Positions 22,030-34,288 of a stretch of 64,000 nt of DNA are shown piece after piece. Positions within the stretch are counted from its first letter, which is position 1. Each line of letters starts with the position of its first letter. Made by a program: the position numbers and the translations under genes. The notes under the pieces are model-generated. The model saw only the letters and a program-made list of their open reading frames with translations. It made no database searches and was not told the DNA's origin. This DNA comes from Panulirus ornatus (lineage: Eukaryota; Arthropoda; Malacostraca; Decapoda; Palinuridae): NCBI RefSeq assembly GCF_036320965.1, contig NC_092225.1, forward strand, positions 263,010 through 327,009, read 5' to 3'.

Positions 22030-24268
22030 AGGTCAAGAGAAAGGTGCAAGAGGTGAAAAAGAGGGCAAATGAGAGTTGGGGTGAGAGAGTATCATTAAAT
22101 TTTAGGGAGAATAAAAAGATGTTCTGGAAGGAGGTAAATAAAGTGCGTAAGACAAGGGAGCAAATGGGAACTTCAGTGAAGGGCGCTAATGGGGAGGTGA
22201 TAACAAGTAGTGGTGATGTGAGAAGGAGATGGAGTGAGTATTTTGAGGGTTTGTTGAATGTGTTTGATGATAGAATGGCAGATATAGGGTGTGTTGGTCG
22301 AGGTGGTGTGCAAAGTGAGAGGGTTGGGGAAAATGATTTGGTAAACAGAGAAGAGGTAGTAAAAGCTTTGCGGAAGATGAAAGCCGGCAAGGCAGCACGT
22401 TTGGATGGTATTGCAGTGGAATTTATTAAAAAAGGGGGTGACTGTATTGTTGACTGGTTGGTAAGGTTATTTAATGTATGTATGACTCATGGTGAGGTGT
22501 GTGAGGATTGGCGGTATGCTTGCATAGTGCCATTGTACAAAGGCCAAGGGGATAAAAGTGAGAGTTCAAATTACAGAGGTATAAGTTTGTTGAGTATTCC
22601 TGGTAAATTATATGGGAGGGTATTGATTGAGAGGGTGAAGGCATGTACAGAGCATCAGACTGGGGAATAGCAGTGTGGTTTCAGAAGTGGTAGAGGATGT
22701 GTGGATCAGGTGTTTGTTTGAAGAATGTATGTGAGAAATACTTAGAAAAGCAAATGGATTTGTGTGTAGCATTTATGGATCTGGAGAAGGCATATGATAG
22801 AGTTGTTAGAGATGCTGTGTGGATGGCATTAAGAATATATGGTATGGGAGGCAAGTTGTTAGAAGCAGTGAAAAGTTTTTATCGAGGATGTAAAGCATGT
22901 GTGTGAGTAGTAATAGAGGAAAGTGATTGGTTCTCAGTGAATGTTGGTTGTGGCAGGGGTGTGTGATGTCTCCATGGTTGTTTAATTTGTTTATGGATGT
23001 GGTTGTTAGGGAGGTGAATGCAAGAGTTTTGGAAAGAGGGGCAAGTATGTAGTCTGTTGTGGATGAGAGAAATTGGGATGAGTCAGTTGTTGTTCGCTAA
23101 TGATACAGTGCTGGCGGCTGATTTGGGTGAGAAACTGCAGAAGGTGGTGACTGAGTTTGATAAAGTGTGTGAAAGAAGGAAGATGAGAGTAAATGTGAAT
23201 AAGAGCAAGGTTATTAGGTACAGTAGGGTTGAGGGTCAAGTCAATTGGGAGGCAAGTTTTAATGGAGAAAAACTGGATTTAGCAGTGGATGGAACCATGG
23301 AAGTGGAAGTAAGTCATTGGGTGGGGGAGGGGGCGAAAGTTCTGGGAGCGTTTTGAAATGTGTGGGAGGCAAAATCATTATCTCTTAAAGCAAAAATGGA
23401 TATTTTTGATGGAATAGTGGTTCCGACAATGTTATGTGGTTGCAAGGCATGGGCTATAGATAGAGGTGTGTGGAGGAGGGTGGATGTGTTGGAAATGAGA
23501 TATTTGATGAAAATATGTGGTGTGAGGTGGTTTGATCAAGTAAGTAATGAAAGGGTAAGTGAGATGTGTTGTAATAAATAGAGTGTGGTTGACAGAGCAG
23601 AAGAGGGTGTTTTGAAATGGTTTGGTCACATGGAGAGATTGAGTGAGGAAAGATTGACTAAGAGGATATATGTGTCAGAGGTGGAGGGAACGAGGGGAAG
23701 TGGGAGACGAAATTAGACATGGAAGGATGGGGTGAAAAAGATTTTGTGCGATCGGGGCCTGAACATGCAGGATGGTGAAAGGCGTGCAAGGAATAGAGTG
23801 AATTCGAATGATGTGGTATAATGGGGTTGACATGCTGTCAGTGGACTGAAGCAGGGCATGTGAAGCATCTGGGGGTAAACCATGGAAAGTTTTTTTGGGC
23901 CAGAATGTGGAAAGGGAGCTGTGGTTTTAGTGCATTTTACATGTCAGCTAGAGACTGAGTGTGATGGAATGTGGCCTTTGTTGTCTTTTCCTAGCGCTTC
24001 CTCATGCGCATGCGGAGGGAGGGGGTTGTCATTTTATGTGTGGTGGGGTGGCGACAGGAATGAATGAAGGCAGCAAGTATGAACTATATACTTGTGTATA
24101 TATGTACATGTGTCTGTATGTATATATATGTATACATTGAAATGTATAGGTATGTATATGTGCGTGTGTGGGCGTGTATGTATGCGCATATGTATGTGGG
24201 TGGGTTGGGCTATTCGTTCGTCTGTTTCCTTGCGCTACTTCGCTAACACGTGAGACAGCGACAAAGTA
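22030..24268 (+). mobile_element. RTE-A copy (RT, C-terminal domain, long 3' UTR) joined to inverted 5' part
   Basis: Open from QEVKRKVQEVKKRANESWGERVSLNF (22030) to a stop TAG after HQTGE (about 22668). The rest of the RT and C-terminal domain is frameshifted (FMDLEKAYDRV at about 22775, LLFANDTVLAADLGEKL at about 23080). A short deletion removes codons between NGEKLD and LAVDGTMEVEV (about 23276). The long 3' UTR runs about 23850-24268 and abuts another RTE-A head. Confidence 0.87.
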
Positions 24269-26051
24269 TAGGAGATAGGGGAGAAATAATACTTCCAACA
24301 CATTCCTCACGTGTCGTAGAAGGAGACTAAAGGTGATGGGAGCTGGGGGATAGAAACTCTCCCCTCCTTGTATTCTAAGTTTCTAAAAGGGGAAACAGAA
24401 GAAGGAGTCACACGTGGAGTGCTTATCCTCCTTGAAGGCTCAGATTGGGGTGTCTAAATGTGTGTGGATGTAACCAAGATGAGAAAAAAGGAGAGATAGG
24501 TAGTATGTTTGAGGAAAGGAACCTGGATGTTTTGGCTCTGAGTGAAATGAAGGTCAAGGGTAAACGGGAACAGTTGTTTGGGAATGTCTTGGGAGTAAAG
24601 TCAGGGGTTAGTGAGAGGACAAGAGCAAGGGAAGGGAGTAGCACTACTCTTGATACAGGAGTGTTGGGAGTATGTGATACAGTGTAAGAAAGTACACTCT
24701 AGATTGATATGGGTAAAACTGAAAGTTGATGGAGAGAGATGGGTGATTATTGGTGCATATGCACCTGGGCATGAGAAGATAGATCATGAGAGGCCAGTGT
24801 TTTGGGAGCAGGTGAGTGAGTGTGTTAGTGGTTTTGATGCAAGAGACCGGGTCATAGTGATAGGTGATTTGAATGCAAAGGTGAGTAATGTGGCAGTTGA
24901 GGGAATGATTGGTGTACATGGGGTGATCAGTGTTGGAAATGGAAATGGTGAAGAGCGTGTAGATTTATGTGCTGGAAAAGGCCTGGTGATTGGGAATACC
25001 TGGTTTAAAAAGAGAGGTATGTGTATGGGTGATTGGGAATACCTGGTTTAAAAAGAGAGATATACGTATGTAAGTAGGAAAGATGGCCAGAGAGCGTTAT
25101 TGGATTGCGTGTTAATTGATAGGCATGCGAAAGAGAGACTTTTGGATGTTAATGTGCTGAGAGGTGCAACTGGAGGGATGTCTGATCATTATCTTGTGGA
25201 GGCAAAGGTGAAGATTTGTAGAGGTTTTCAGAAAAGAAGAGAGAATGTTGGGGTGAAAAGATTGGTGAGAGTAAGTGAGCTTGGGAAGGAGACTTGTGTG
25301 AGGAAGTACCAGGATAGATTGAGTACAGAATGGAAAAAGGTGAGAACAAAGGATGTAAGGGAGTGGGGGAGGAATGGGATGTATTTAGGGAAGCAGTGAT
25401 GGCTTGCGCAAAAGATGCTTGTGGCATTAGAAGTGTTGGAGGTGGGCAGATTAGAAAGGGCAGTGAGTAGTGGGATGAAGAAGTAAGATTATTAGTGAAA
25501 TAGAAGAGAGAGGCATTTCGATGATTTTTGCAAGGAAATAATGCAAATGAGTGGTAGATGTGTAAAAGAAAGAGGCAGGTCAAGAGAAGGGTGGAAGAGG
25601 TGAAACAGAGGGCAAATGAGAGTTGGGGTGAGAGAGTATCATTAATTTTAGGGAGTATAAAAAGATGTTTTGGAAGGAGGTAAATAAAGTGCGTAATACA
25701 AGGGAACAAATGGGAACATCAGTTAAGGGGGCTAATGGGGAGGTGATAACAAGTAATGGTGATGTGAGATGGAGTGAGTATTTTGAAGGTTTGTTGAATG
25801 TGTTTGATTATAGAATGGCAGATATAGGGTGTTTTGGTTGAAGTGATGTGCAAAGTGAGAGGGTTAGGGAGAATGGGTTAGGGGGAATGATTTGGTAAAC
25901 AGAGAAGAGGTAGTAAATGTTTTGCAGAAAATGAAAGCTAGCAAGGCAGCGCTTTTGGATGGTATTGCAGTGGGATTTATTAAAAATGGGGGTGACCGTA
26001 TTGTTGACTGGTTGACAAGGTTATTTAATGTATGTATGACTCATGGTGAGA
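24269..26051 (+). mobile_element. RTE-A copy A, 5' half (near full length at 5' end)
   Basis: It begins with the 5' head (GGAGATAGGGGAGAAATAATACTTCC..) directly after the tail of the previous copy. It then encodes GCNQDEKKGEIGSMFEERNLDVLALSEMKVKG, the endonuclease to GGMSDHYLVEAKV, the linker and the RT start. A 31-bp segment is tandemly repeated with 43-bp spacing (24985-25015 and 25028-25058), repeating GNTWFKKR. It is interrupted at 26051 by a younger RTE-A and resumes at 28036. Confidence 0.88.
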
Positions 26052-28035
26052 GAGTATCATTAAATTTTAGAGAGAATAAAAAGATGTTTTGGAAGGAGGT
26101 AAATAAAGTGCGTAAGACAAGGGAGGAAATGGGAACTTCAGTGAAGGGCGCAAATGGGGAGGTGATAACAAGTAGTGGTGATGTGAGAAGGAGATGGAGT
26201 GAGTATTTTGAAGGTTTGTTGAATGTGTTTGATGATAGAGTGGCAGATATAGGGTGTTTTGGTCGAGGTGGTGTGCAAAGTGAGAGGGTTAGGGAAAATG
26301 ATTTGGTAAACAGAGAAGAGGTAGTAAAAGCTTTGCGGAAGATGAAAGCCGGCAAGGCAGCAGGTTTGGATGGTATTGCAGTGGAATTTATTAAAAAAGG
26401 GGGTGACTGTATTATTGACTGGTTGGTAAGGTTATTTGATGTATGTATGACTCATGGTGAGGTGCCTGAGGATTGGCGGAATGCTTGCATAGTGCCATTG
26501 TACAAAGGCAAAGGGGATAAGAGTGAGTGCTCAAATTACAGAGGTATAAGTTTGTTGAGTATTCCTGGTAAATTATATGGGAGGGTATTGATTGAGAGGG
26601 TGAAGGCATGTACAGAGCATCAGATTGGGGAAGAGCAGTGTGGTTTCAGAAGTGGTAGAGGATGTGTGGATCAGGTGTTTGCTTTGAAGAATGTATGTGA
26701 GAAATACTTAGAAAAGCAAATGGATTTGTATGTAGCATTTATGGATCTGGAGAAGGCATATGATAGAGTTGATAGAGATGCTCTGTGGAAGGTATTAAGA
26801 ATATATGGTGTGGGAGGAAAGTTGTTAGAAGCAGTGAAAAGTTTTTATCGATGATGTAAGGCATGTGTACGTGTAGGAAGAGAGGAAAGTGATTGGTTCT
26901 CAGTGAATGTAGGTTTGCGGCAGGGGTGTGTGATGTCTCCATGGTTGTTTAATTTGTTTATGGATGGGGTTGTTAGGGAGGTGAATGCAAGTGTTTTGGA
27001 AAGAGGGGCAAGTATGAAGTCTGTTGGGGATGAGAGAGCTTGGGAAGTGAGTCAGTTGTTGTTCGCTGATGATACAGCGCTGGTGGCTGATTCATGTGAG
27101 AAACTGCAGAAGCTGGTGACTGAGTTTGGTAAAGTGTGTGAAGAAGAAAGTTAAGAGTAAATGTGAATAAGAGCAAGGTTATTAGGTACAGTAGGGTTGA
27201 GTGTCAAGTCAATTGGGAGGTAAGTTTGAATGGAGAAAAACTGGAGGAAGTGAAGTGTTTTAGATATCTGGGAGTGGATCTGGCAGCGGATGGAACCATG
27301 GAAGCGGAAGTGGATCATAGGGTTGGGGAGAGGGCGAAAATTCTGGGAGCCTTGAAGAATGTGTGAAAGTCGAGAACATTATCTCGGAAAGCAAAAATGG
27401 GTATGTTTGAAGGAATAGTGGTTCCAACAATGTTGTATGGTTGCAAGGTGTGGGCTATGGATAGAGTTGTGCGCAGGAGGGTGGATCTGCTGGAAATGAG
27501 ATGTTTGAGGACAATGTGTGGTGTGAGGAGGTTTGATCGAGTAAGTAACGTAAAGGTAAGAGAGATGTGTGGAAATAAAAAGAGCGTGGTTGAGAGAGCA
27601 GAAGAGGGTGTTTTGAAATGGTTTGGGCACATGGAGAGAATGAGTGAGGAAAGATTAACCAAGAGGATATATGTGTCGGAGGTGGAGGGAACGAGGAGAA
27701 GTGGGAGACCAAATTGGAGGTGGAAAGATGGAGTGAAAAAGATTTTGTGTGATCAGGGCCTGAACAAGCAGGAGGGTGAAAGGAGGGCAAGGAATAGAGT
27801 GAATTGGATCGATGTGGTATACTGGGGTTGACGTGCTGTCAGTGGATTGAATCAGGGCATGTGAAGCGTCTGGGGGTAAACCATGGAAAGCTGTGTAGGT
27901 ATGTATATTTTGCGTGTGTGGACGTATGGTTATACATGTGTATGGGGGTGGGTTGGGCCATTTCTTTCGTCTGTTTCCTTGCGCTACCTCGCAAACACGG
28001 GAGACAGAGACAAAGCAAAAAAAAAAAAAAAAAAA
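26052..28035 (+). mobile_element. Young RTE-A copy nested inside copy A, 9-bp TSD
   Basis: 5'-truncated at the codons for RVSLNFREN. The TSD is ATGGTGAGA (26043-26051 and 28036-28044) and the poly-A is 28017-28035. The RT frame is open 26052-26852 (KMKAGKAAGLDGIAVEF, EDWRNACIVPLYKGKGDKSE, FMDLEKAYDRVD), with a stop at SFYR*. It is then open 26903-27152 and 27163-27366, with a nonsense change at NVW (TGA) near 27365, and again 27397-27831. The 3' UTR is short-form. Confidence 0.93.
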
Positions 28036-29923
28036 TGGTGAGATGCATGAGGAGTGGCGGAATGCTTGCATAGTGCCATTGTACAAAGGCAAAGGGGATA
28101 AAAGTGAGTGCTCAAATTACAGAGGTATAAGTTTGTTGAGTATTCCTGGGAAATTATATGGGAGGGTATTGATTGAGAGGGTGAGGGCATGTACAGAGCA
28201 TCAGACTGGGGAATAGCAGTGTGGTTTCAGAAGTGGTAGAGGATGTGTGGATTAGGTATTTGCTTTAAAGAATGTATGTGAGAAATACTTAGAAAAACAA
28301 ATGGATTTGTTTGTAGCATTTATGGATCTGGAGAAGGCATATGATAGAGTTGATAGAGATGCTCTGTGGAAGGTATTAAGAATATATGGTGTGGGAGGCA
28401 AGTTGTTAGAAGGAGTGAAAAGTTTCTATTTAGAATGTAAGGCATGTGTACGTATAGGAAGAGAGGAAAGCGATTGGTCCTCAGTGAATATTGGTTTGCT
28501 GCAGGGGTGCGTGGTGTCTCCATGGTTGTTTAATTTGTTTATGGATGTGGTTGTTAGGGAGGTGAATGCAAGAGTTTTGGAAAGAGGGGCAAGTATGCAG
28601 TCTGTTGGGGATGAGAGAGCTTGGGAAGCGAGACAGTTGTTGTTCGCTGATGATATAGCGTTGGTGGCTGATTTGTGTGAGAAACTGCAGAAGCTGGTGA
28701 CTGAGTTTGGTAAATTGTGTGAAAGAAGAAATCTGAGAGTAAATGTGAATAAGAGCAAGGTTCTTAGGTACAGTAGGGTTGGGGGATAAGTCAATTGGGA
28801 GGTAAGTTTGAATGGAGAAAAACTGGAGGAAGTGAAGTGTTTTAGATGTCTGGTAGTTGATTTGGCAGCAGATGGAACCATGGCAGCTGTAGTGAATCAT
28901 AGGGTGGGAGATGGGGCAAAAGTGCTGGGAGCATTGAAAAATGTGTGGAAGATGAGAACATTATATCGGAAATCAAAATTGGTATGTGTGAAGGAAGAGT
29001 GGTTCCAACAATGTTATATGTTTTGAGGCGTGGGCTATAGATAGAGTTGTGTGGAGGAGGGTGGATGTGCTGGAAATGAGATGTTTGAGGACAATTTGTG
29101 GTGTGAGATGGTTTGACGGAGCAAGTAATGAAAGGGTATGAGAGATGTGTTGTAATAAAAAGAGTGTGGTTGAGAGAGCAGAAGAGGGTGTTTTGAAATG
29201 GTTTGGTCAGATGGAGAGAATTAGTGAGGAAAGATTGACAAAGAGGATATATGTGTCAGAGGTGGAAAGATCGAGGAAAATGGGTGACCAAATTGGTGGT
29301 GAAAAGATGGGGTGAAAAAGGACAATATATGATGTGAGGTGGTTTGATCAAGTATGTAATGAAAGGGTAAGAGAGATGTGTGGTAATTAAAAGAGTGTGG
29401 TTGAGAGAGCAGAGGACTGTGTTTTGAAATGGTTTGGTCACATGGAGAGAATGAGTGAGGAAAGATAGACAAAAAGGATATATGTGTCAGAGGTGGAGGG
29501 AACGAGGAGAAGTGGGAGACCAAATTGGAGGTGGAGAGATGGAGTGAAAGAGATTCTGAGTGATCGTGGCCTGAACATGCAGGAGGATGAAAGGCATTCA
29601 ATTGATAGAGTGCATTAGAACGATGTGGTATACCAGGGTTGACGTGCTGTCAATGGATTGAACCAGGGCATTTGAAGTGTCTGGGGTAAACCATGGAAAG
29701 TTTTGTGGGGCCTGGATGTGGAAAGGGAGCTGTGGTTTCGGTATATTATACATGACAGCTAGAGACTGAGTGTGAACGAATGTGGCCTTTTTTTACTTTT
29801 CCTAGCACTACCTCATGCACATGCAGGGGGGAGGGGGTTGTCGTTTCATATGTGGTGGGATGGCGACGGGAATGAATAAGGGCAGACAGTATGAATTATT
29901 TACCTGTGTATACTGTGTATGTC

Positions 29924-29954
<31 letters not shown>

Positions 29955-30086
29955 GTATACGTTGAGATGAATAGGTATGTACATGTGCGTGTGTGGATGT
30001 GTGTGTATATACATGTGTTTTTGGATGGGTTGGGCCTTTCTTTCGTCTGTTTCGTTCCGCTACCTCAGCAACGTGGGAGAGATTGA
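28036..30086 (+). mobile_element. RTE-A copy A, 3' half
   Basis: Continues after the nested insertion: EDWRNACIVPLYKGKGDKSE region (about 28050), FMDLEKAYDRVDRDALW, GLLQGCVVSPWLFN, LLFADDIALVADLCEKL, NVNKSKVLRYSR, then the C-terminal domain containing a 231-bp tandem duplication (29090-29550). The 3' UTR is long form with a (TA)n run near 29933-29952 and a decayed tail. Confidence 0.87.
29090..29550 (+). repeat. Tandem duplication within RTE-A C-terminal domain
   Basis: The segment starting GACAATTTGTGGTGTGAG (29090) is repeated from GACAATATATGATGTGAG (29321), offset 231 bp. It includes CGVRWFD, KKSVVERAEEGVLKWFGQME and ERLTKRIYVSEVE twice. The two units differ at several positions, so the event is not very recent. 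Confidence 0.85.
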
Positions 30087-30087
30087 C

Positions 30088-31300
30088 ATTCTCTGAATAT
30101 GTCCAAACCATATCAGAACTCCCTTTTCAGTTCTCTTAGTTGTACCCTTCTTATTACCATTCTTCCTCTCTTACTATGTTATCACTTACTCAGAGAAACC
30201 TCCCACATCCCATACTACACACTGTCCTTAAATATTTCATATCCAACATGTTTGTCCTCTTCCACACTATCTCACGTATAGCCCTTGCACCACATCCATA
30301 CATCATACCTGTTTTCACACTTCCAGATAATGACCTCTCTTCACATTCCTCGTTGCTCCTGATAGTACTAACCCTAACCCCCTCACCCACCCTATGATGC
30401 ACATCCACTTTCATGATTTCATTTTCTTTTATGTCCATTACCAGTGATCTAAAGCACTTCACTTCCTCCAAGTTTTCATTCAAACTCACATCCGAGCAAA
30501 CCTGCCTCCCTGCACAGCCAAATTAGCCTTGCTTTTTCTCACATATACTCTTAAATTTTTACACTCGTATATGCTCCCAAACTCAGATACCAACTTTTGC
30601 AGTTTCTTACTTAAGTTATCATCAGCCATGTCATCAACAGACAACACCTCACTTAATTTGTAGAGTCTCTCACCCCCCTATAGACTGCATGCCTGCCTCG
30701 TTCTCCATGATCTTTGCATTTAACTCCCTCACCACTCCATACATACACAAATCAGACAGCCATGGTGATATTGCACACCGATGCTGCAGACCCACCTTCA
30801 CCTGGAACCACTCTTCACTGCTTCCAACAGCTTTCCTGCCACACTATATATATATTTGTACCACCTTCCATAGCATCTGTATTATCCTTGTCATGTGCTA
30901 TCTCCAAGTCCATAAGCGCCACAAACAAAGCCTTCTACTTCTCGAAGTATTTCTGTCGCACATTCTTCAAAGCAAATACCTAATCCACACATCCTTTACC
31001 ACTCCTGGAGCCACATTGTTCCTCCCCTGTATAATGGTCTGTGCATGCCAACACTCTCCCAAATACCAGTTATCCATACAGGTAACTCAACAAACTTATA
31101 CCTCTGTAAATTGAATGCTCACCTTAGTTCTTACCTTTATACATTGGCACTGTATATGCATTCCATCAGTCCTCAGGCTCCTTATCATTATCTATATGTA
31201 CATTGAAAATCCTAACTAACCAATCAACAGCCCAGTCACCATCTTAAAGAAATTCAACTGCAATACTATTCAGTCTAGTCATCTTTTCCCATTTCCTCTT
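30088..31300 (-). mobile_element. Old diverged RTE-A fragment
   Basis: Minus-strand SLNENLEEVKCFRSLVMDIKENEIMKVDVHHRVGEGVRV (frame 30489-30190) and YGCGARAIREIVWKRTNMLDMKYLRTVC correspond to the RTE-A C-terminal domain. Toward 31300 the RT follows, with MVILHTDAA-type antisense at the GLRQGCVMSPWL site and the LDGIAVEFIKK region near 31260. It is heavily mutated. Confidence 0.78.
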
Positions 31301-32075
31301 ATACAAGGGTTTTGTTTACTATTTTTCATAGTGTAATGAAAACTGCAATGTTTAATGAAGGGAGAAATACACCTTCAGGTTACTTTAAGTGATGAAACAG
31401 AGCAGCTTAAAAAACCCAGTGTGACTACCTGAAGTGTAAGGAACTTGGCTAGTGCTCATAAGATCGAAGTTTCATTGACCTATGGCTCAGGTCAGTTAAT
31501 AATTCTTATATTCTTGAATACAGAACATATATTTTTTTTTTTGACATGCTGGTAGGCCAACAGTGTTTGTGTGCAGAGGGAAGTTCAGTATCTCGTTTTT
31601 CAATATTATGATGCCTTTGATACGTAGATTTTTATATTAACAAATGAATCCTAGAGAAAAATCTAATTGCAGCTACTGATGAGATAGTTGCTCTAACCCA
31701 CAAGATCAGGGAATGAGCTGGTGACATTGGGAAGCAGTGCTAAGGCTGATGAGACATCCCAAAGTAATCCTTTTTTTCGAAAACTGACCCTTTCCAGGAA
31801 TATGGTTTAAAACTTAACCCCTTAAGCATATTCCTTTGCTGTTAATAACAACAGAAATCAGTTTCAGGCTTTGGATGATGATGACTACATCCACATATTT
31901 ACGTAAAGCTGGTTGATGAATCAGTCATCTGAGGTCAGCTGGAGTTCTTTGGCAATAACCTTTCATGCTGTAAATGTTTTTGCTTTCTAGGTGCCAGGAT
32001 AGTTGATGTTACTGGTGCTGTATAGGTCTATGGTTCTTCTAACGATAATATTCTTATTATATGTCATATAGATAA
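31301..32075. other. PGAP2 intron 2, unique segment
   Basis: About 775 bp AT-rich. No feature recognised. Confidence 0.4.
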
Positions 32076-33711
32076 AACTGTATTGTTGACTGGTTGGTAA
32101 GGCTATTTAATGTATGTATGACTCATGGTGAGGTGCATGAGGATTGGCGGAATGCTTGCATAGTGCCATTGTACAAAGGCAAAGGGGATAAGAGTGAGTG
32201 CTCAAATTACAGAGGTATAAGTTTGTTGAGTATTCCTGGTAAATTATATGGGAGGGTATTGATTGAGAGGGTGAAGGCATGTACAGAGCATCAGATTGAG
32301 GAAGAGCAGTGTGGTTTCAGAAGTGGTAGAGGATGTGTGGATCAGGTGTTTGCTTTGAAGAATGTATGTGAGAAATACTTAGAAAAGCAAATGGATTTGT
32401 ATGTAGCATTTATGGATCTGGAGAAGGCATATGATAGAGTTGATAGAGATGCTCTGTGGAAGGTATTAAGAATATATGGTGTGGGAGGCAAGTTGTTCGA
32501 AGCAGTGAAAAGTTTTTATCGAGGATGTAAGGCATGTGTACGTGTAGGAAGAGAGGAAAGTGATTGGTTCTCAGTGAATGTAGGTTTGCGGCAGGGGCGT
32601 GTGATGTCTCCATGGTTGTTTAATTTGTTTATGGATGGGGTTGTTAGGGAGGTGAATGCAAGAGTTTTGGAAAGAGGGGCAAGTATGAAGTCTGTTGGGG
32701 ATGAGAGAGCTTGGGAAGTGAGTCAGTTGTTGTTCGCTGATGATACAGCGCTGGTGGCTGATTCATGTGAGAAACTGCAGAAGCTGGTGACTGAGTTTGG
32801 TAAAGTGTGTGGAAGAAAAAAGTTGAGTAAATGTGAATAAGAGCAAGGTTAATAGGTACAGTAGGGTTGAGGGTCAAGTCAATTGGGAGGTGAGTTTGAA
32901 TGGAGAAAAACTGGAGGAAGTGAAGTGTTTTAGATATCTGGGAGTGGATCTGGCAGCAGATGGAACCATGGAAGCGGAAGTGGATCATAGGGTGGGGGAG
33001 GGGGCGAAAATTCTGGGAGCCTTGAAGAATGTGTGGAAATCGAGAACATTATCTCTGAAAGCAAAAATGGGTATGTTTGAAGGAATAGTGGTTCCAACAA
33101 TGTTGTATGGTTGCGAGGCGTGGACTATGGATAGAGTTGTGCGCAGGAGGATGGATGTGCTGGAAATGAGATGTTTGAGGACAATGTGTGGTGTGAGGTG
33201 GTTTGATCGAGTAAGTAACGTAAGGGTAAGAGAGATGTGTGGAAATAAAAAGAGCGTGGTTGAGAGAGCAGAAGAGGGTGTTTTGAAATGGTTTGGGCAC
33301 ATGGAGAGAATGAGTGAGGAAAGATTGACCAAGAGGATATATGTGTCAGAGGTGGAGGGAACGAGGAGAAGAGGGAGACCAAATTGGAAGTGGAAAGATG
33401 GAGTGAAAAAGATTTTGTGTGATCAGGGCCTGAACATGCAGGAGGGTGAAAGGAGGGCAAGGAATAGAGTGAATTGGAGCGATGTGGTATACCGGGGTTG
33501 ACGTGCTGTCAGTGGATTGAATCAGGGCATGTGAAGCATCTGGGGTAAACCATGGAAAGCTGTGTAGGTATGTATATTTGCGTGTGTGGACGTATGTATA
33601 TACATGTGTATGGGGGTGGGTTGCGCCATTTCTTTCGTCTGTTTCCTTGCGCTACCTCGCAAACGTGGGAGACAGCGACAAAGCAAAAAAAAAAAAAAAA
33701 AAAAAAAAAAG
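32076..33711 (+). mobile_element. Young RTE-A copy (RT to poly-A), short-form 3' UTR
   Basis: 5'-truncated at IVDWLVRLFNVCMTHGEV. The frame is open 32094-32840 through EDWRNACIVPLYKGKGDKSE, FMDLEKAYDRVDRDALW, LLFADDTALVADSCEKL. A single frameshift at about 32820 (within ERRKLRVNVNKSK) leads into a second frame 32833-33501 covering the rest of the C-terminal domain to VVYRG. GLRQGRVMSPWLF has C to R at a conserved position. The poly-A ends at 33711. Confidence 0.93.
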
Positions 33712-33769
33712 ATACAAACAACATATTGAAGATGATGTATGAGCTGTTGGAGAAATATTGCTTCCTTAT

Positions 33770-34260
33770 TTGATAGTGAGCCAGCACTTCAGTAGTCCCA
33801 AGTTGCACTCCTCTTTCTGCCTCACCCACATGTGGACTAGAAACACACAATCTCTCCATGTCATACATAGCACCTGACAACACTTGACTCACAGAGCTCA
33901 TTCATCATAACTCTAGATTTCCTTGTGGTGAGTGCTATGTGCTAGTCCTCCCTTTTGAGAAAATGGTAGGAGCAAGAGATTGAAGTAGTAGGCAGTATTA
34001 GTAGTAGTAGTAGTAATAGTAGGAACATTTAGGTCAGAGCTTTAGGTTCAAACATTATGTACAAGTAGTTGGCAAGAACATTAGGCAAGAGTGTTAGGTA
34101 CAAGTCGTCAGCAGGAACATTAGGTAGGAGCCATTACAAACACTGCATTAGACTTGCCCTCTGCCAATGGGCTGTTAAGTATGAGGCTCTAAAGGTGAAG
34201 CAGTGGCACTGGGGTCATGAGTTATGAAGAATCTAATGCTGTGGCAACCCCCTAGAGGGT
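33770..34260 (+). repeat. Unclassified dispersed repeat Rep-X, copy 1
   Basis: This sequence recurs in reverse complement at 51395-51940. Shared blocks are CTTTCTGCCTCACCCACATGTGGACTA, the ACATTAGGTA/AAGTAGTTGGC-type units, TTGCCCTCTGCCA and GGTGAAGCA..ATGAAGA. The centre (33990-34130) is a run of imperfect about 30-bp units built on GGAACATTAGGTA, plus a (TAG)n patch (33996-34021). No coding frame or terminal repeat was recognised. Confidence 0.7.
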
Positions 34261-34288
34261 GTTCCAGAAGGGAACAGGCATCAGAGAT

